Shown here in pieces: positions 53,987-62,983 of a DNA stretch of 64,000 bases. The notes under the pieces were generated by a model. It saw nothing but the letters and a program-made list of their open reading frames with translations, ran no database searches and was not told where the DNA came from. Source of the stretch: Actinoplanes sandaracinus (lineage in GTDB: Bacteria > Actinomycetota > Actinomycetes > Mycobacteriales > Micromonosporaceae); assembly GCF_030009775.1 (NCBI RefSeq), contig NZ_JASCTH010000005.1, positions 62,001-126,000 on the forward strand. Direction: 5' to 3'. The position numbers and the translations under genes are program-made. The stretch's first letter is position 1; each line of letters opens with the position of its first letter.

Positions 53987-54183
53987 GTTCTCACTTCCTC
54001 GCGGGTGTCCCGGGAAACGGTGTGCGGGATTCCGGTGCCGATGATCGGCGGGGCGGCGCGAGGGACCGCCCGGGCACGACGACACGGTGGCGGGGATGGC
54101 GGCGAGGTCGTGCCGGGTGGGTTTGCGCCTCCCACCCGGACGCCGGTCCGCGTCCGCGTTCGTCACGGACCACTCTAGGCAAA

Positions 54184-54220
54184 GTCCCGTGCCGGCGGAA
54201 GGCAGGCCGCGGCACGGGAC
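54184..54220 (-). terminator. Terminator after ThuA/DUF1080/ricin-B gene
   Basis: A perfect 11-bp inverted repeat (54184-54194 with 54210-54220) with a 15-base loop, 12 bases downstream of the stop at 54232, followed on the minus strand by a short T run. Confidence 0.75.
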
Positions 54221-54231
54221 TCACGATTTCG

Positions 54232-56337
54232 TCAGGCGCGGTTCCACTGCTGGTTGGCCGCGCCGAGGCAGTCCCAGATGTGGATCTGCCGGCCGTTGTC
54301 GGGCTTGGCCTCGGAGACGTCCAGGCACCGGTTCGACTGCGGGTTCCGCACGGTCCTGTCGCTCCGCACGCCCCAGTTCTGCGCCGCGCTGCCGTTGCAG
54401 GTCCACAACTGCACCTTGGTCCCGTTGGCGGTGCCACCACCGGCCACGTCGAGGCACTTGTTCGACGCCGGGTTGCGCCACACCTGCCCGCTGACCGCCC
54501 AGACCTGCGCGGCCGACCCGTTGCACGTCCACAACTGAATCCTCGTGCCGTCGGCGGAACCTCCACCGGCGACGTCCAGGCACTTGCCGGCCAGGCCCAC
54601 CACCGGGCCCGGGCCGCCGCCACCGCCCGAGGCGGTGAGGGTGAAGTCGTCGACGTCGAAGAGCCCGGTGCCGGTGCCGGTGAAGGTGAGGTAGAGGTTG
54701 TGGGCGCCGGACGGCACGTGGGACAGGGCGGTGGTGACGTCGGCGTAGGTGCTCCAGCCGCCGGTGTTGGGCACCGCCAGCGAGCCGAGCAGAGGGCCCG
54801 CCGGCGAGCCGGTCCGCACACCGATGGCGCCGCCGGCCCCGCCGGAGACGACCCGGGCCCTGACGGAGGTGACCCCGGTGAGGTCGACACCGTTGTAGGC
54901 CGCCCAGTCGCCCGGGTCGACGTAACCGAGGGTCTGGCCGTTGTTGGCACCGGCCTTGGTGAACGCCTGGACGCCGTGGGCGGAGCTGAACGACTCGGCC
55001 TGGACGGTCCGGGTCGGGCCGCCTCCGCCGAGTTCCTTGATCCGGATGTTGCGGAAGGACACGTCGTCACCGTCGCCGTGGTTCTGCAGGCCGATGTGGC
55101 CGTCCAGGTTGCGGGCCGGATCGGTGTTGGTGAAGTCGTTGATCTTCACGCCGTTGAGGAGCACCTGCAGCCGCTGGCCCTCGACGAGCAGCTCGTAGGT
55201 GTTCCACTCCCCCGGCGGGTTCAGCGCCGCGTCGCGAGCGGCGGCGTTCGCGCCCTGGAAGCTGTAGACGGCACCGGTGGTGCGGTCGGCGGCGTCGGTG
55301 GCGTCGATCTGGATCTCGTAGCCGTTGTTCACCGCCGACCAGGGGTCGCTCGACGGCGGGAAGCCGATGAACACCCCGGAGTTGTCGTCGCCGGCCATCC
55401 GCCAGTCCAGTTTGAGGGAGTAGTCGGTGTACGCCTTCGGTGAGTACCAGAGCATGCCGAGCCCGCCGACCGAGGTGAGGGTGGCGTCGCTGTTGGTGAA
55501 GCTGCCCGGCCCCGCCTGGGACCAGCCGGAGGTCGAGCCGTTGTACAGCGTGGTGTAGCCGGTCTCCGGCCGGCAGTCGGCCTTGGCACGCCCGGCCGCG
55601 TACCGGATCCCGCCGAGCAGATGGCGCCGGAACGCGGTGTCGGCGTACGACTCGTTGGTGTGCCCGCCGCCGGTGTAGAAGGACCGGCCGGAGTCGAGCG
55701 TCTTGCACCAAGCGTGCGGGTGGTCGGCGCCCATGGCGCCGCCCGAGTAGGACCCCTCGTCGAGGGTCGCGAGCACGTGGGCGGTGCTGCGGGCGTTGGT
55801 GCGGTAGTCGTACCACTCGTCGGTGCGGGTCCAGGTCTGCGGCAGGTGGGCGGTGGCGGCGTGCGCCCGGTCCTCGACCTTGACGGTCGCCTGCTGGATG
55901 GCCGGGTGGGAGGCGAACCAGGCTCCGACGAGCTGGCCGTAGAACGGCCAGTCGTATTCGGTGTCGGCGGCCGCGTGGACGCCGGCGTAGCCGCCTCCGG
56001 CCCGGATGTACGACTCGAAGGCGGTCTGCTGGGCGCCGTTGAGGACGTCACCGGTGGTGTTGAGGAACACCACCGCCTCGTACTGGGCGAGGTTGGCGGT
56101 GGTGAAGGCGGCGGCGTCCTCGGTGGCGGTGACGGTGAAGTCGCCGGCCGCCGCCAGGTCCTTGATCGTCTGGATGCCGGTGCCGATGGAGTCGTGGCGG
56201 AAGCCGGCTGTCTTGGAGAAGACCAGGACGTCGTAGGCGGCGTCGGCGGCGGTGGCGGAGGTGGCCGGTACGGTGCACGCCAGGGTGGTCAGCACGGCGG
56301 TGGCCGCGCCGAGGAGGGTACGGATTCGTCTGCGCAC
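54232..56337 (-). CDS. Secreted ThuA - DUF1080 - CBM6 - ricin-B lectin protein
   Basis: A 701-residue exported multidomain enzyme. Signal about 1-33. A ThuA-like glutamine-amidotransferase-fold domain (about 35-245; VFSKTAGFRHDSI, GYAGVHAAADTEYDWPFYG) precedes a DUF1080/3-keto-disaccharide hydrolase domain (about 265-445; LYNGSTSGW, LKLDWRMAGDDNSGVFIGFP, GYEIQIDATD). A CBM6-like domain (about 455-580; VDPGDWAAYNGV) and a C-terminal ricin-B lectin (about 595-701; GKCLDVAGGG, QxW repeats) follow. DUF1080 proteins hydrolyse or eliminate 3-keto-glycosides; ThuA fusions are common. GTG 56337 has GAGGGGAA upstream and starts 20 bases after the upstream dehydrogenase gene's stop, so the two form one operon. 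Confidence 0.9.
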   Translation of the reverse strand: MRRRIRTLLGAATAVLTTLACTVPATSATAADAAYDVLVFSKTAGFRHDSIGTGIQTIKDLAAAGDFTVTATEDAAAFTTANLAQYEAVVFLNTTGDVLNGAQQTAFESYIRAGGGYAGVHAAADTEYDWPFYGQLVGAWFASHPAIQQATVKVEDRAHAATAHLPQTWTRTDEWYDYRTNARSTAHVLATLDEGSYSGGAMGADHPHAWCKTLDSGRSFYTGGGHTNESYADTAFRRHLLGGIRYAAGRAKADCRPETGYTTLYNGSTSGWSQAGPGSFTNSDATLTSVGGLGMLWYSPKAYTDYSLKLDWRMAGDDNSGVFIGFPPSSDPWSAVNNGYEIQIDATDAADRTTGAVYSFQGANAAARDAALNPPGEWNTYELLVEGQRLQVLLNGVKINDFTNTDPARNLDGHIGLQNHGDGDDVSFRNIRIKELGGGGPTRTVQAESFSSAHGVQAFTKAGANNGQTLGYVDPGDWAAYNGVDLTGVTSVRARVVSGGAGGAIGVRTGSPAGPLLGSLAVPNTGGWSTYADVTTALSHVPSGAHNLYLTFTGTGTGLFDVDDFTLTASGGGGGPGPVVGLAGKCLDVAGGGSADGTRIQLWTCNGSAAQVWAVSGQVWRNPASNKCLDVAGGGTANGTKVQLWTCNGSAAQNWGVRSDRTVRNPQSNRCLDVSEAKPDNGRQIHIWDCLGAANQQWNRA
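54264..54333. repeat. 70-base identical segment shared with 56390-56459 (copy 1)
   Basis: The ricin-B ends of the two adjacent genes are very similar over about 350 bases, with a 70-base run of complete identity here and at 56390-56459. Adjacent ricin modules probably arose by duplication with later gene conversion. Confidence 0.85.
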
Positions 56338-56357
56338 GGGGATTCCCCTCAACGGGA

Positions 56358-59165
56358 TCAGGGCAGGTTCCACTGCTGGTTGGTGGCGGCGAGGCAGTCC
56401 CAGATGTGGATCTGCCGGCCGTTGTCGGGCTTGGCCTCGGAGACGTCCAGGCACCGGTTGGACTGCGGGTTGCGCACTGTCTTGTCGCTCTGGGCGACCC
56501 AGTTCTGCGCCGCGCTGCCGTTGCAGGTCCACAACTGGACCAGGGTGCCGTTGGCGGTCGCGCCGCCGGCCACGTCCAGGCACTTGCCGGACGACGGGTT
56601 GCGCCACACCTGCCCGCTGACCGACCAGTTCTGCGCGCCGGTGCCGTTGCAGGTGTAGAGCTGGATCTTCGTCCCGTCGGCGGCGCCTCCACCGGAGACG
56701 TCCAGGCATTTGCCCGCCAGGCCCACCACCGGGCCCGCCCCGGCCGAGGTGGTGAAGGTGAACGCGTCGACGTCGAACAGCGCTCCGGCGCCGCCGGCGA
56801 AGGTCAGGTAGAGGGTGGTGGCGCCGGGCGGCGGGCCGGTGATCGCGCCGGTGACCGTGGTGAAGGTGTCCCAGCCGCCGGTCACCGGCACCGTGGCCGA
56901 GCCGAGCACCGTGCCGGTGGCCGAGCCGGCGCGGATCTGCAGCGTGCCGCCCGCCCCGGCGGAGGAGACCCGTGCGGTGAACGACGTCGCGTTGTTCAGC
57001 CGGTAGGTGTCGAAGGAGATCCAGTCGCCGTTGCCGATGTCGCCGACGGTCCGGCCGCCCTCGGCCGTGGTCTTGGTGAAGACGGTGACCCCGGAGGCGT
57101 TCCTGTAGTGCTCGGCCTGACGGTGCCGGGGCCGCAGGATGTGCTGGGTGTGGGTGGTCAGGCCACCCGCGTCGGTGTACTCGGCGTCGAACACCGCGAA
57201 GATGTTCGCCGCCGCGTCGTGCTCGCCGTCGATCGGGATGGTGAGCGAGCCGGAGCAGCCGGTGGCCGAGGTGATCTGGTGACCGTGCTGGTCGTGTCCA
57301 AGCACGTAGGTCATCTTGACCCTGGAACAGTCGATCGACGGCTCCTCCGGGTCGGTGACGGTCACCCGGTAGGGCACGGTGTCGCCGAAGGAGAAGAGCT
57401 GTCCGTCGCCGGGCATCGAGATGCCGACCGCCGGCGCCGTGTTGCCGACACCGATCTGGACGTCGTCGGTGCCGGTCGCACCCTGCGGGTCGGTGACGGT
57501 GAGCGTGACGTCGTACGTACCGTTGCCGGTGAAGGTCTTGGTGGGGTTGGCGGCGGTGGAGGTGGTGCCGTCACCGAAGTTCCAGGCGTAGGTCAGCGCG
57601 CCGCCCTCGGGGTCACTGGAGCCGGCGGACGAGAACCCGACCGTCAGCGGCGCCTGTCCGGAGATTCGGTTGGCCGTGGCGTTCGCCGTCGGGCTCCGGT
57701 TGCCTCCGCCGACGTGGTCGTACCGGTACAACGCCGAGTTCTCGTCGCCGTTGAAGTAGCCGGTGCCGTAGTCGAGCACGTAGAGGGAGCCGTCCGGCCC
57801 GAACGCCATGTCCATGACCTGCTTGCCGTTCCAGTCGAAGGTGGCGATCTCGCCGACCGCGCCGTCGCCGCCGACGTGGATCGGCTTGACCCATCCACGG
57901 CCGAGCTCACCGGCGAAGAAGTGGCCCTCGAACGACTGCGGGAACTTGGTGGCAGACGGCGACGCGGCGTTGTAGCGGTAGACCGGGCCGGCCATCGGCG
58001 ACTCGGAGCCGCCGCCGAACTCCGGCGGGCTGCCGGTGTCACCGGCGTAGCGGATCCAGGCGGCCGAGGCCCGCGGAAGCCTGCTCTGGCCGGTGTTGCG
58101 GAACGAGTTGTTGACCGGCCCGCCCGCGCAGTCGTGCTTGGCTCCGGCCGTGCCGGTGGCGAAGTTCCATTCCGCGTACGTCTCGGTCGCGGTGTTGGCG
58201 CCGGTGCAGTAGGGCCAGCCGTAGTTGCCCGGTCCGGTCACCCGGTTGAACTCGACCTGGCCGCTGGGGCCACGGGCGGAGGTGGACCCGGCGTCGGGCC
58301 CGTAGTCGCCGACGTAGACCACACCGGTGGCCTTGTCCACGCTCATCCGGAACGGGTTGCGGAACCCCATGGCGTAGATCTCGGGCCTAGTGCTCGCGGT
58401 GCCCGGAGCGAACATGTTCCCGGCCGGGATCGTGTACGAGCCGTTCGCGGCGACCTTGATGCGCAGTATCTTGCCCCGCAGGTCGTTGGTGTTGGCGGCG
58501 GTGCGCTGCGCGTCGAAGGCCGGGTTGCGGTCGGCGCGTTCGTCGAGCGGCGCGTAGCCGTCGGACTGGAACGGGTTGCTGTCGTCGCCGGTGGAGAGGT
58601 AGAGGTTGCCGGCGGCGTCGAAGTCGATGTCGCCGCCGACGTGGCAGCAGATGCCGCGGTCGGCGGGGACGTCGAGGACCTTCGTCTCGGCGGAGAGCTT
58701 CCAGTCGCTGGTGAGCGTGAACCGGGAGAGCCGGTTGACGCCCTGCCAGGCGGACCAGTCGCTGCCGGTGCTGGGCGCGTCGCCGGCCGGGGTGCTCAAC
58801 GGCGGCGCGTAGTACAGGTAGATGTGCCGGTTGGCGGTGAAGTTCGGGTCGACGCCGACGCCCTGCAGCCCTTCCTCGTCGTGGGAGTAGACGGCCACGG
58901 CGCCGACGACGGCGGTGTTGCCGCCGCTGTCCGTCCGGCGCAGGGTGCCGTTGCGTGCCGTGTGCAGCACGGAGCGATCCGGCAGGACGGCCAGCGTCAT
59001 CGGCTCGCCGACCTCGGGCTCGCCCTTGGCGAGGGTGACCTGCTGGAAGTCGGCCGCGTGGACCGGATGAGCGCGCGCCGCCGCGGGGAGGCCCACGACG
59101 GCCGACGCGGCCAGCAGCAGGGAGGCGGCGACTGCCCGCCACCGGAACGACGATGGGGATGGCAT
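56358..59165 (-). CDS. Secreted glucose/sorbosone dehydrogenase - PKD - CBM6 - ricin-B protein
   Basis: A 935-residue exported protein. Signal about 1-32. The PQQ-type sugar dehydrogenase propeller (about 40-480) repeats the motifs of the enzyme at 47484: HDEEGLQGVGVDPNF, GICCHVGGDIDFD, STGDDSNPFQS, NTNDLRGKILRIKV, EIYAMGFRNPFR, GSLYVLDYGTGYF. A PKD domain (about 495-580), an Ig-like module, a CBM6-like domain (about 700-815) and a ricin-B lectin (about 825-935) follow. It probably oxidises sugar units of a polymer it binds. ATG 59165 has AAGAGG about 9 bases upstream. The ThuA/DUF1080 gene follows 20 bases downstream. Confidence 0.88.
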   Translation of the reverse strand: MPSPSSFRWRAVAASLLLAASAVVGLPAAARAHPVHAADFQQVTLAKGEPEVGEPMTLAVLPDRSVLHTARNGTLRRTDSGGNTAVVGAVAVYSHDEEGLQGVGVDPNFTANRHIYLYYAPPLSTPAGDAPSTGSDWSAWQGVNRLSRFTLTSDWKLSAETKVLDVPADRGICCHVGGDIDFDAAGNLYLSTGDDSNPFQSDGYAPLDERADRNPAFDAQRTAANTNDLRGKILRIKVAANGSYTIPAGNMFAPGTASTRPEIYAMGFRNPFRMSVDKATGVVYVGDYGPDAGSTSARGPSGQVEFNRVTGPGNYGWPYCTGANTATETYAEWNFATGTAGAKHDCAGGPVNNSFRNTGQSRLPRASAAWIRYAGDTGSPPEFGGGSESPMAGPVYRYNAASPSATKFPQSFEGHFFAGELGRGWVKPIHVGGDGAVGEIATFDWNGKQVMDMAFGPDGSLYVLDYGTGYFNGDENSALYRYDHVGGGNRSPTANATANRISGQAPLTVGFSSAGSSDPEGGALTYAWNFGDGTTSTAANPTKTFTGNGTYDVTLTVTDPQGATGTDDVQIGVGNTAPAVGISMPGDGQLFSFGDTVPYRVTVTDPEEPSIDCSRVKMTYVLGHDQHGHQITSATGCSGSLTIPIDGEHDAAANIFAVFDAEYTDAGGLTTHTQHILRPRHRQAEHYRNASGVTVFTKTTAEGGRTVGDIGNGDWISFDTYRLNNATSFTARVSSAGAGGTLQIRAGSATGTVLGSATVPVTGGWDTFTTVTGAITGPPPGATTLYLTFAGGAGALFDVDAFTFTTSAGAGPVVGLAGKCLDVSGGGAADGTKIQLYTCNGTGAQNWSVSGQVWRNPSSGKCLDVAGGATANGTLVQLWTCNGSAAQNWVAQSDKTVRNPQSNRCLDVSEAKPDNGRQIHIWDCLAATNQQWNLP
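56390..56459. repeat. 70-base identical segment shared with 54264-54333 (copy 2)
   Basis: Encodes the SEAKPDNGRQIHIWDC part of the ricin-B lectin, identical in DNA to the matching part of the downstream gene while the flanking bases differ. Confidence 0.85.
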
Positions 59166-59339
59166 AGGGATACGACCTCTTCCTGACTGGGACAGATCCA
59201 GGCAGGGCGCGCGCCGTCGCGCCGGATGCTCTGGCGAGTTGCCGACACCGCCCATGGGGAACCGCGCCGCCAGTTCACCTCGACGCAACATTCCGGTGTT
59301 GTGCCGGAAACAGTAAGGACTTCAAACAGAAGTGTCCAT

Positions 59340-59370
59340 ACTTTCGTACGCCCTATGTCGACTTTTGTCG
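59340..59370. promoter_or_regulatory. Putative operator upstream of the second dehydrogenase operon
   Basis: ACTTTCGTAC (59340-59349) is exactly the element upstream of the isomerase/dehydrogenase operon at 50478; a looser ACTTTTGTCG lies at 59361-59370. The distance to the ATG is 175 bases here and 162 there. An imperfect TTCCGG/CCGGAA inverted repeat lies at about 59291-59309. Confidence 0.4.
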
Positions 59371-59385
59371 ATGGGAGCAAAACGC

Positions 59386-60456
59386 TCAGCTCTGCCGGTT
59401 GACGGCCCCGTCAGCCAGGCGCGCCAGGTGGGCCGCCACCTCCTCCGGCACCGGCGCCTCCGCCAGCGCCGTCAGCGCGGCGCTCAGGCGGGTCTCGATC
59501 AGCCGCTCGGTGCCGTCCCGCGCGCCGGTGTCGACGATGATCCGGCGCAGTTCGGCCGCGCCGTCCTCGTCGAGGCCGGGGCAGCCGAACAGCTCTTTGA
59601 TCCGCGCCGCCTGCGCCCGGGTCGCCCGGTCCCGGGCGAACGCCATCATCACCGTGCGCTTGCCCTCCCGCAGATCGTCGAGCACCGACTTGCCGGTCAC
59701 CGCCGGGTCACCGAACACGCCCAGCACATCGTCGCGCAACTGGAAGGCGTCACCGAGCGGATCGCCGAAGGACGCGTACGCCGTCAGGAGGTCCTCACCG
59801 GCGCCGGCCAGCGCCGCACCGATCTGCAGCGGACGGGTCACCGTATACCGGGCCGCCTTCATCCGGATGACGGTCAGCGCGCTGGCCGCCGACCCGTCGC
59901 CGACCCCGGAGACCAGGTCGAGGTACTGCCCGGCGATGACCTCGGTGCGCATGCCGGCGAAGACGGCATACCCCCGATGCACCTGCTCACGCGCCAGGCC
60001 GCAGTCGTGGAACATCTGATCCGCCCATGCCGCGCAGAGATCCCCGCAGAGCAGGGCCGTGTTGCGCCCGTACCGGGCCGCGTCACCACGCCAGGACGAG
60101 CGGGCGTGCCGGTCGGCGAAGAACTGGTGCACCGACGGCTCACCTCGGCGGCGCTCGCTGCCGTCCATGATGTCGTCGTGGATGAGCGCGAACGCGTGGA
60201 ACAGCTCCAGCGCCGACGCGGCGGTGATGATGGCCTCGGTGTCCGCGCCTCCCGCGCTGCGCCAGCCCCAGTAACAGAACATCGGGCGCAGCCGTTTGCC
60301 GCCGGCGAGCACGAAACGGTTCAGCGTGCTCGGCAGTCCGCGCGGCGCCCCGTCCGGCCAGCCCGGCCCCTGCTGCCGCAGGAACTCGGCGAGCCGGGCG
60401 TCGAAACGGGCCCGCAGGTCCGCGCTGTCGAGCGGGCGGGCGGCGAGCTGGGTCAC
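59386..60456 (-). CDS. Polyprenyl (geranylgeranyl) diphosphate synthase
   Basis: A 356-residue trans-prenyltransferase of the IspA/GGPP synthase family that condenses isopentenyl diphosphate onto an allylic diphosphate. The first Asp-rich motif is HDDIMDGSERRRG, the second LRDDVLGVFGD; GGKRLRP and the GKSVLDDLREGKRT loop match. Product length is not deducible. GTG 60456 overlaps the upstream phosphodiesterase stop by 4 bases. It is the last gene of an Ebo-type operon, where a prenyl chain probably supplies a lipid carrier or the UbiA-type enzyme expected beyond the window. Confidence 0.92.
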   Translation of the reverse strand: MTQLAARPLDSADLRARFDARLAEFLRQQGPGWPDGAPRGLPSTLNRFVLAGGKRLRPMFCYWGWRSAGGADTEAIITAASALELFHAFALIHDDIMDGSERRRGEPSVHQFFADRHARSSWRGDAARYGRNTALLCGDLCAAWADQMFHDCGLAREQVHRGYAVFAGMRTEVIAGQYLDLVSGVGDGSAASALTVIRMKAARYTVTRPLQIGAALAGAGEDLLTAYASFGDPLGDAFQLRDDVLGVFGDPAVTGKSVLDDLREGKRTVMMAFARDRATRAQAARIKELFGCPGLDEDGAAELRRIIVDTGARDGTERLIETRLSAALTALAEAPVPEEVAAHLARLADGAVNRQS

Positions 60457-61844
60457 GGCCCCGTCCTCTCCAAGCCGGCCAACTCCAGCAGCAGCGCCTT
60501 CACCTCGGTCGCGGCGAGCCTGGAGCGCTCGCCGGACGCGTCCGAGCACAGCAGTACCGGCGCGTCGGCGGCATCGTCCGGCAGCCGTCCGTGCGAGCCG
60601 CGTACCGCCCGGGCACCCGCGTCGAGACCCACCACGTTCATCAGGTACCGCAGGCCGAGCTTCTTACGGGCCAGCGCGATCGCCGCTCGCCGCTTGGCCG
60701 CCGCCGGACCGGACGGGTCGAAGAACAACTCGGCCGGGTCGTAACCGGGTTTGCGGTGGATGTCCACCAGCCGCGCGAAGTCGGGAGCGCGGGCGTCGTC
60801 GAGCCAGTAGTAATAGGTGAACCAGGCGTCCGGCTCGGCCACGAGCACGACCTCACCGGAGCGCGGATGGTTCAGGCCGTGACGGCGCAGGCCCTCGGCG
60901 TCGAGCACCTCGGCGACACCGGGCAGGTCGGTGAGCAGCTTGGCGACCTGCGGCACGTCGGCCGGCCGGCGGACGTAGACGTGCGCGATCTGATGGTCGG
61001 CGACGGCGAACGCCCGGGACGTCCACGGGTCGAGATATTCCATGCCGTCCTGGGTGTACACCCGCAACAGGCCCTCGGCCCGTAACGCCCGGTTCACGTC
61101 GACCGGGCGCTGGACCGCAGTGATGCCGTACTCGGACAGCGCCACCACGGTCGCGCCCCGCGCGGTGGCCGCGCGCAGCAGCGGATCGAGGACCGCGTCC
61201 AGCTCGGCGGCCGCCGCGGCGGCCCGGGGATCCGCCGGGCCGTAGCGCTGCAGGTCGTAGTCGAGATGAGGGACGTAGACCAGCGTCAGGTCCGGGTCAT
61301 GGGCCGCCATCACCCGCTGCGCGGCCTGACAGATCCACCGCGACGAGGCCAGGCCCGCGCCCGGACCCCAGTAGGAGAACAGCGGAAACGTGCCGAGCGC
61401 CCCGGTGAGCTCGTCGTGCAGCTCCGGCGGATCGGTGTAGCAGTCGGGCTCCTTGCGGCCGTCGGCCCGGTAGATGGGCCGCGGGGTGACGGTCCAGTCG
61501 ACGTCGGCGCCCATCGCGTACCACCAGCAGATGTTGGCCACCGTGAAGCCGGGGTGGTGGCGGCGTGCCGCCTGCCAGAGCTTCTCCCCGCCGACGAGAG
61601 CGTGGTGCTGACGCCACAGCAGCACCTCCCCCAAGTCCCGGAAATACCAGCCGTTACCGACCACACCGTGCCCGGCCGGTGTCTCGCCGGTGAGCAGCGT
61701 CGCCTGCGCCGAGCAGGTGACGGCGGGCAGGACCGGATCGAGACGCGCCGAGAATCCGCGGTCGGCCACCGCCCGCAGCCGGGGCATGTGCGCCAGCAGC
61801 CTCGGTGTCAGCCCGACCACGTCGAGGACGACCAGCTTGTTCAT
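60453..61844 (-). CDS. Alkaline-phosphatase-superfamily phosphodiesterase (Ebo cluster)
   Basis: A 463-residue nucleotide pyrophosphatase/phosphodiesterase-like enzyme. It starts LVVLDVVGLTPRLL, the nucleophile threonine lies in LPAVTCSAQATLLTG (about 39-53), and GHGVVGNGWYFRD, LVYVPHLDYDLQRYG and LSEYGIT hold metal ligands of the superfamily. Similar enzymes are the phosphodiesterase of ebo clusters, and metabolite substrates are suspected. ATG 61844 overlaps the EboE stop by 4 bases (ATGA). It is one of five genes joined by start/stop overlaps or short gaps. No signal peptide, so it is predicted cytosolic. Confidence 0.87.
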   Translation of the reverse strand: MNKLVVLDVVGLTPRLLAHMPRLRAVADRGFSARLDPVLPAVTCSAQATLLTGETPAGHGVVGNGWYFRDLGEVLLWRQHHALVGGEKLWQAARRHHPGFTVANICWWYAMGADVDWTVTPRPIYRADGRKEPDCYTDPPELHDELTGALGTFPLFSYWGPGAGLASSRWICQAAQRVMAAHDPDLTLVYVPHLDYDLQRYGPADPRAAAAAAELDAVLDPLLRAATARGATVVALSEYGITAVQRPVDVNRALRAEGLLRVYTQDGMEYLDPWTSRAFAVADHQIAHVYVRRPADVPQVAKLLTDLPGVAEVLDAEGLRRHGLNHPRSGEVVLVAEPDAWFTYYYWLDDARAPDFARLVDIHRKPGYDPAELFFDPSGPAAAKRRAAIALARKKLGLRYLMNVVGLDAGARAVRGSHGRLPDDAADAPVLLCSDASGERSRLAATEVKALLLELAGLERTGP

Positions 61845-62983
61845 GATCCCGCCTCCGCGAGCCGGCTCAGCACGTCACGGGTGTACGCCAGTTCACCGGC
61901 GATGCCGTCGGCCAGTTCCGCCGGGCTGCCCGGCCGGCGGCCGGGAGGCAGCACGTCCCAGGTGTACGTCTCGACGTCGAGGTGGTCGCACCACGGCTCG
62001 CCGGCTGTCATCAGGTCGCGCAGCGCCTCCTCCAGCACCGGCGTGGTGCTCGACAACGGGGGCGCCGGAGCCACGTGCAGGGGCACGTGGAAGTGCACCC
62101 GCCACGGCCCCGGCAGCTCTTCGGCGAGGGCGATGTCCAGGTCGTCGGCGCTGCCGCCGGTCGCCGAGCGTGTCTGGTGCAGGAAGCGCGGTTCCGCGTA
62201 CTGGCGCAGCACCTGCCGGGCCGCTACCGGATCGGCGACCTCCAGAGCGGCGCTGACCTGTACCTTCACGATCGGCAGGCCGGCCTGTGCCAGGCGTTTC
62301 AGGGCCGCGGCCGGCTCCTCCCAGGCGCACGCCAGGTGCGCGAGGTCGAGGCAGACGCCGAGGCGGTCGGTGTCCACGGCGGCCAGCAGGCCGGACGCCT
62401 GGCCGGTGGTCTCGACGACGCAGCCGGGCTCCGGTTCGAAACCGACGCGGACCGTGCGCCCGGTCTCCCGCTCCAGCTCGGTGAGGCCGGCGGCGAGCCG
62501 GTCCAGCATGCGCAGCGCGGCCTCGTGCCGGCCGGGCGGCCAGGGATCGCGCCAGGCCAGCGGCAGCGTCGAGATCGAACCGCGGTCCACGTCGCCGGGC
62601 AGCAGGTCGACGAGCACCCGGGCCAGGTCGAGGGTGTAGTCCAGCCGCTCGGTGGTGGCCCAGTCGGGATGGTAGACGGCGTGCTTGACCACCGGGGCGT
62701 GGAAGGCCTGGTAGGGAAAGCCGTTGAGCGTCACCACCTCGAGCCCGCGCGCGTCGAGTTCGGCCCGCAGCCGCCGCCGGGCACCGGCGTCGCCGGCCAG
62801 CGCGGCGGCGGCCGGGGCGGCCAGCCAGAGTCCGAGGCCGAGCAGGTCGGCCCCGAGACGTTCGCGGACCGGGAGCGCGAACGCGTCGAGCTGCTCCACG
62901 ATGCCGGGCAGGTCCTCAGCCGGGTGCACGTTGGTGCAGTAACTCACGTGCACCAGCCGGCCGCTGCTGTGCCGCAGCCGCAT
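61841..62983 (-). CDS. eboE: EboE-like metabolite traffic protein (TIM barrel)
   Basis: A 380-residue TIM-barrel protein. It matches the EboE layout: HVSYCTNVHPAEDL at the start, LGLGLWLAAPAA, VVTLNGFPYQAFHAPVVKHAVYHPDW and LDYTLDLARVLVDLLPGDVDRGSISTLPLAW. In cyanobacteria the ebo cluster is required to move a scytonemin precursor to the periplasm; in other bacteria the substrate is unknown. ATG 62983 shares one base with the TatD stop (TGATG). No signal peptide. Recognition is from memory of the family, and the CTN/NGFPY/GSIST motifs make it strong. Confidence 0.88.
   Translation of the reverse strand: MRLRHSSGRLVHVSYCTNVHPAEDLPGIVEQLDAFALPVRERLGADLLGLGLWLAAPAAAALAGDAGARRRLRAELDARGLEVVTLNGFPYQAFHAPVVKHAVYHPDWATTERLDYTLDLARVLVDLLPGDVDRGSISTLPLAWRDPWPPGRHEAALRMLDRLAAGLTELERETGRTVRVGFEPEPGCVVETTGQASGLLAAVDTDRLGVCLDLAHLACAWEEPAAALKRLAQAGLPIVKVQVSAALEVADPVAARQVLRQYAEPRFLHQTRSATGGSADDLDIALAEELPGPWRVHFHVPLHVAPAPPLSSTTPVLEEALRDLMTAGEPWCDHLDVETYTWDVLPPGRRPGSPAELADGIAGELAYTRDVLSRLAEAGS

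Noticed and set aside
56406..59186. Long plus-strand frame opposite the second dehydrogenase
   Set aside because: Antisense shadow with Gly/Val/Arg-rich composition and no recognisable domain.
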